Shown here: positions 4,984-5,950 of the stretch, piece by piece
Layout: the number at the start of each line of letters is the position of its first letter
Numbering within the stretch: position 1 is the first letter of the stretch
Source of the DNA: an uncultured Collinsella sp.
GTDB lineage: Bacteria; Actinomycetota; Coriobacteriia; Coriobacteriales; Coriobacteriaceae
Direction of reading: 5' to 3'
Assembly: GCA_958445895.1 (NCBI GenBank)
Contig: CAUCTV010000071.1
Location: forward strand, 1 to 5,950
DNA length: 5,950 nucleotides
The notes under the pieces: model-generated
Seen by the model: the letters and a program-made list of their open reading frames with translations, nothing else
Databases searched by the model: none
What the model was told of the DNA's origin: nothing
Translations under genes and position numbers: made by a program

Positions 4984-5514
4984 ATGTACGACTTCGAATC
5001 TCAAATCGTCGACATCCCCGACTATCCCGAGCCCGGAGTCATCTTTAAAGACATCACGCCGCTCTTTGGCAATCCCGAGGCCCTGAAGGCCATGGTGGAT
5101 GCCCTTGCCGAGCATTTTGCCGACATGGGCATTACCAAGGTCGTGGGTCCCGAGGCTCGCGGCTTTATGGTTGGCGTACCGGTGGCTGTAGCCCTTGGCG
5201 CCGGCTTTGTTCCCGCACGTAAACCGGGCAAGCTGCCGCGCGAGACCGTAAGCCAGAGCTACGAGCTCGAGTACGGCACCGATTCAATTGAGATCCATGC
5301 CGACGCTATCAGCTCTAAAGATACCGTGTTGATTCTGGACGACTTGGTCGCGACGGGCGGAACCGTCGAGGCAACAGGTAAACTGGTGCGAGATATGGGC
5401 GCAAAGCTTATCGGTTACGGTTGTATACTTGAGCTTGCGTTTCTCAACCCGCGCGAGAAGCTCACGCCGTCTGATGACGATGTGGAGCTCTTTAGCCTGG
5501 TGACAGTAGACTAG
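4984..5514 (+). CDS. apt: Adenine phosphoribosyltransferase
   Basis: A 176-residue cytoplasmic purine-salvage enzyme that converts adenine and PRPP to AMP and pyrophosphate. The family opening IPDYPEPGVIFKDITPLF (11-28) is complete. The EARGF motif (57-61), the flexible-loop region RKPGKLPRETVSQSYELEYG (79-98) and the PRPP-binding signature VLILDDLVATGGTVEA (115-130) are all present, so the enzyme should be active. Length is normal for bacterial Apt (about 170-180). I chose the ATG at 4984 because GAAAGG lies seven bases upstream. An in-frame TTG at 4969 would add five residues but has no suitable site. The gene follows merR after 40 bases, with only a weak 5-base hairpin between them, and is followed after 32 bases by a secreted-protein gene. 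Readthrough from the FHA-merR pair is likely. In many Firmicutes and Actinobacteria apt lies beside relA, so this setting is less usual. Confidence 0.96.
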   Translation: MYDFESQIVDIPDYPEPGVIFKDITPLFGNPEALKAMVDALAEHFADMGITKVVGPEARGFMVGVPVAVALGAGFVPARKPGKLPRETVSQSYELEYGTDSIEIHADAISSKDTVLILDDLVATGGTVEATGKLVRDMGAKLIGYGCILELAFLNPREKLTPSDDDVELFSLVTVD

Positions 5515-5546
5515 CCGTTACCCTTAGTTACTGGAAAGGAAGCTAC

Positions 5547-5950
5547 ATGCGCACAGCAAACACGCACAAAAACATGGCACGCTGCGCTGCTACGGCAACC
5601 CTCGCTTGTGTTTTGGGCTTGGGCCTCGCGGCTCCTGCCTACGCCGATACCGCATCCGACCTTGCCGCTGCTCGTACGAAACTCGAGCAGATCGGCACCC
5701 AAACCCAGCAGATTTACGATGAGCTTGCCACGCAGACGCAGGCGCTCGATCAGACTGCCGGCGAGATCACGCAAAAGCAGCAGGAGATCGCCGATGGTCA
5801 GGCCAAGCTCTCGACCTATGTCGCCGGCGAGTACAAAACCGGCGGTCTGAGCCTGCTTCAGGTTTTGACGGGTGTCGATGATCTGAGCGATATGCTCAAC
5901 CGTCTGTTCTACTACGGCAAAGTTTCCGATAAGCAAGCTCAGACCATTCA
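5547..5950 (+). CDS. Secreted coiled-coil protein, probable peptidoglycan hydrolase N-terminus (runs off right edge)
   Basis: The first 134 codons of a longer gene. The protein opens with a classic Sec signal peptide: a charged start (MRTANTHKNMAR), a hydrophobic core (about 13-30) and an AYA site, with cleavage expected after A33. The mature part (about 38-92) is rich in Q, E, A, L and K, with heptad-like spacing typical of a coiled coil. It continues with YVAGEYKTGGLSLLQVLTG and DDLSDMLNRLFYYGKVSD. This arrangement is common at the N-terminus of PcsB/RipA-type cell-wall hydrolases, where the coiled coil restrains a C-terminal NlpC/P60 or CHAP domain. The catalytic part lies beyond the window, so the enzymatic call is inference. 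The ATG is preceded by GGAAAGGA at seven bases. The gene starts 32 bases after apt with no visible terminator between, so cotranscription is possible. Confidence 0.8.
   Translation, partial: MRTANTHKNMARCAATATLACVLGLGLAAPAYADTASDLAAARTKLEQIGTQTQQIYDELATQTQALDQTAGEITQKQQEIADGQAKLSTYVAGEYKTGGLSLLQVLTGVDDLSDMLNRLFYYGKVSDKQAQTI

Noticed and set aside
5424..5429. TATACT inside apt as a promoter for the secreted-protein gene
   Set aside because: There is no acceptable -35 at 16-18 bases, and it lies well inside a conserved coding region.

Overview
The window looks like chromosomal DNA from a moderately high-GC actinobacterium, most likely a Coriobacteriia member of the Collinsella/Olsenella type. 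This rests on the gene families, the GarA/OdhI-like FHA gene sitting next to an FtsR-like MerR gene (a pairing known from Actinobacteria) and the base composition. It is inference: there is no rRNA or other taxonomic marker here.

Left half, minus strand (about 2460 down to 1): a tightly overlapping, very GC-rich operon. In transcription order it holds an ABC ATPase of the lantibiotic-immunity LanF type, a MutE/EpiE-type permease (LanE-like), a MutG-type permease (LanG-like), and the start of a fourth gene with an N-terminal hydrophobic segment that runs off the left edge. The overlaps of 4, 1 and 8 bases suggest translational coupling. The first three products should form one membrane complex that expels or excludes a lantibiotic-like peptide. 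No precursor peptide or lantibiotic-modification gene lies in the window.

Middle (2460-2855): a 396-base divergent intergenic region with no convincing gene. It holds small dyads near the lan-type operon, a striking 13-base perfect inverted repeat with 31-base spacing (2671-2683 / 2715-2727), and a good sigma-70-like promoter (2791-2819) just ahead of the plus-strand genes.

Right half, plus strand (2856 to the right edge): a CDP-alcohol phosphatidyltransferase (phospholipid synthesis), a small FHA protein with a GarA/OdhI-like N-terminal phospho-threonine motif, a MerR regulator resembling FtsR, adenine phosphoribosyltransferase (apt), and the start of a secreted coiled-coil protein, probably the N-terminus of a peptidoglycan hydrolase. 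The FHA-merR pair is separated by 3 bases and the next gaps are 40 and 32 bases, so these genes could be cotranscribed. The set joins membrane lipid synthesis, Ser/Thr-kinase signalling, division-linked transcription control, purine salvage and cell-wall remodelling.

No RNA gene, CRISPR array, insertion sequence or phage gene was seen. I found no clearly new system. The points most worth a second look are the long inverted repeat, the phospho-switch motif in the FHA protein, and the unidentified fourth gene of the lan-type operon.
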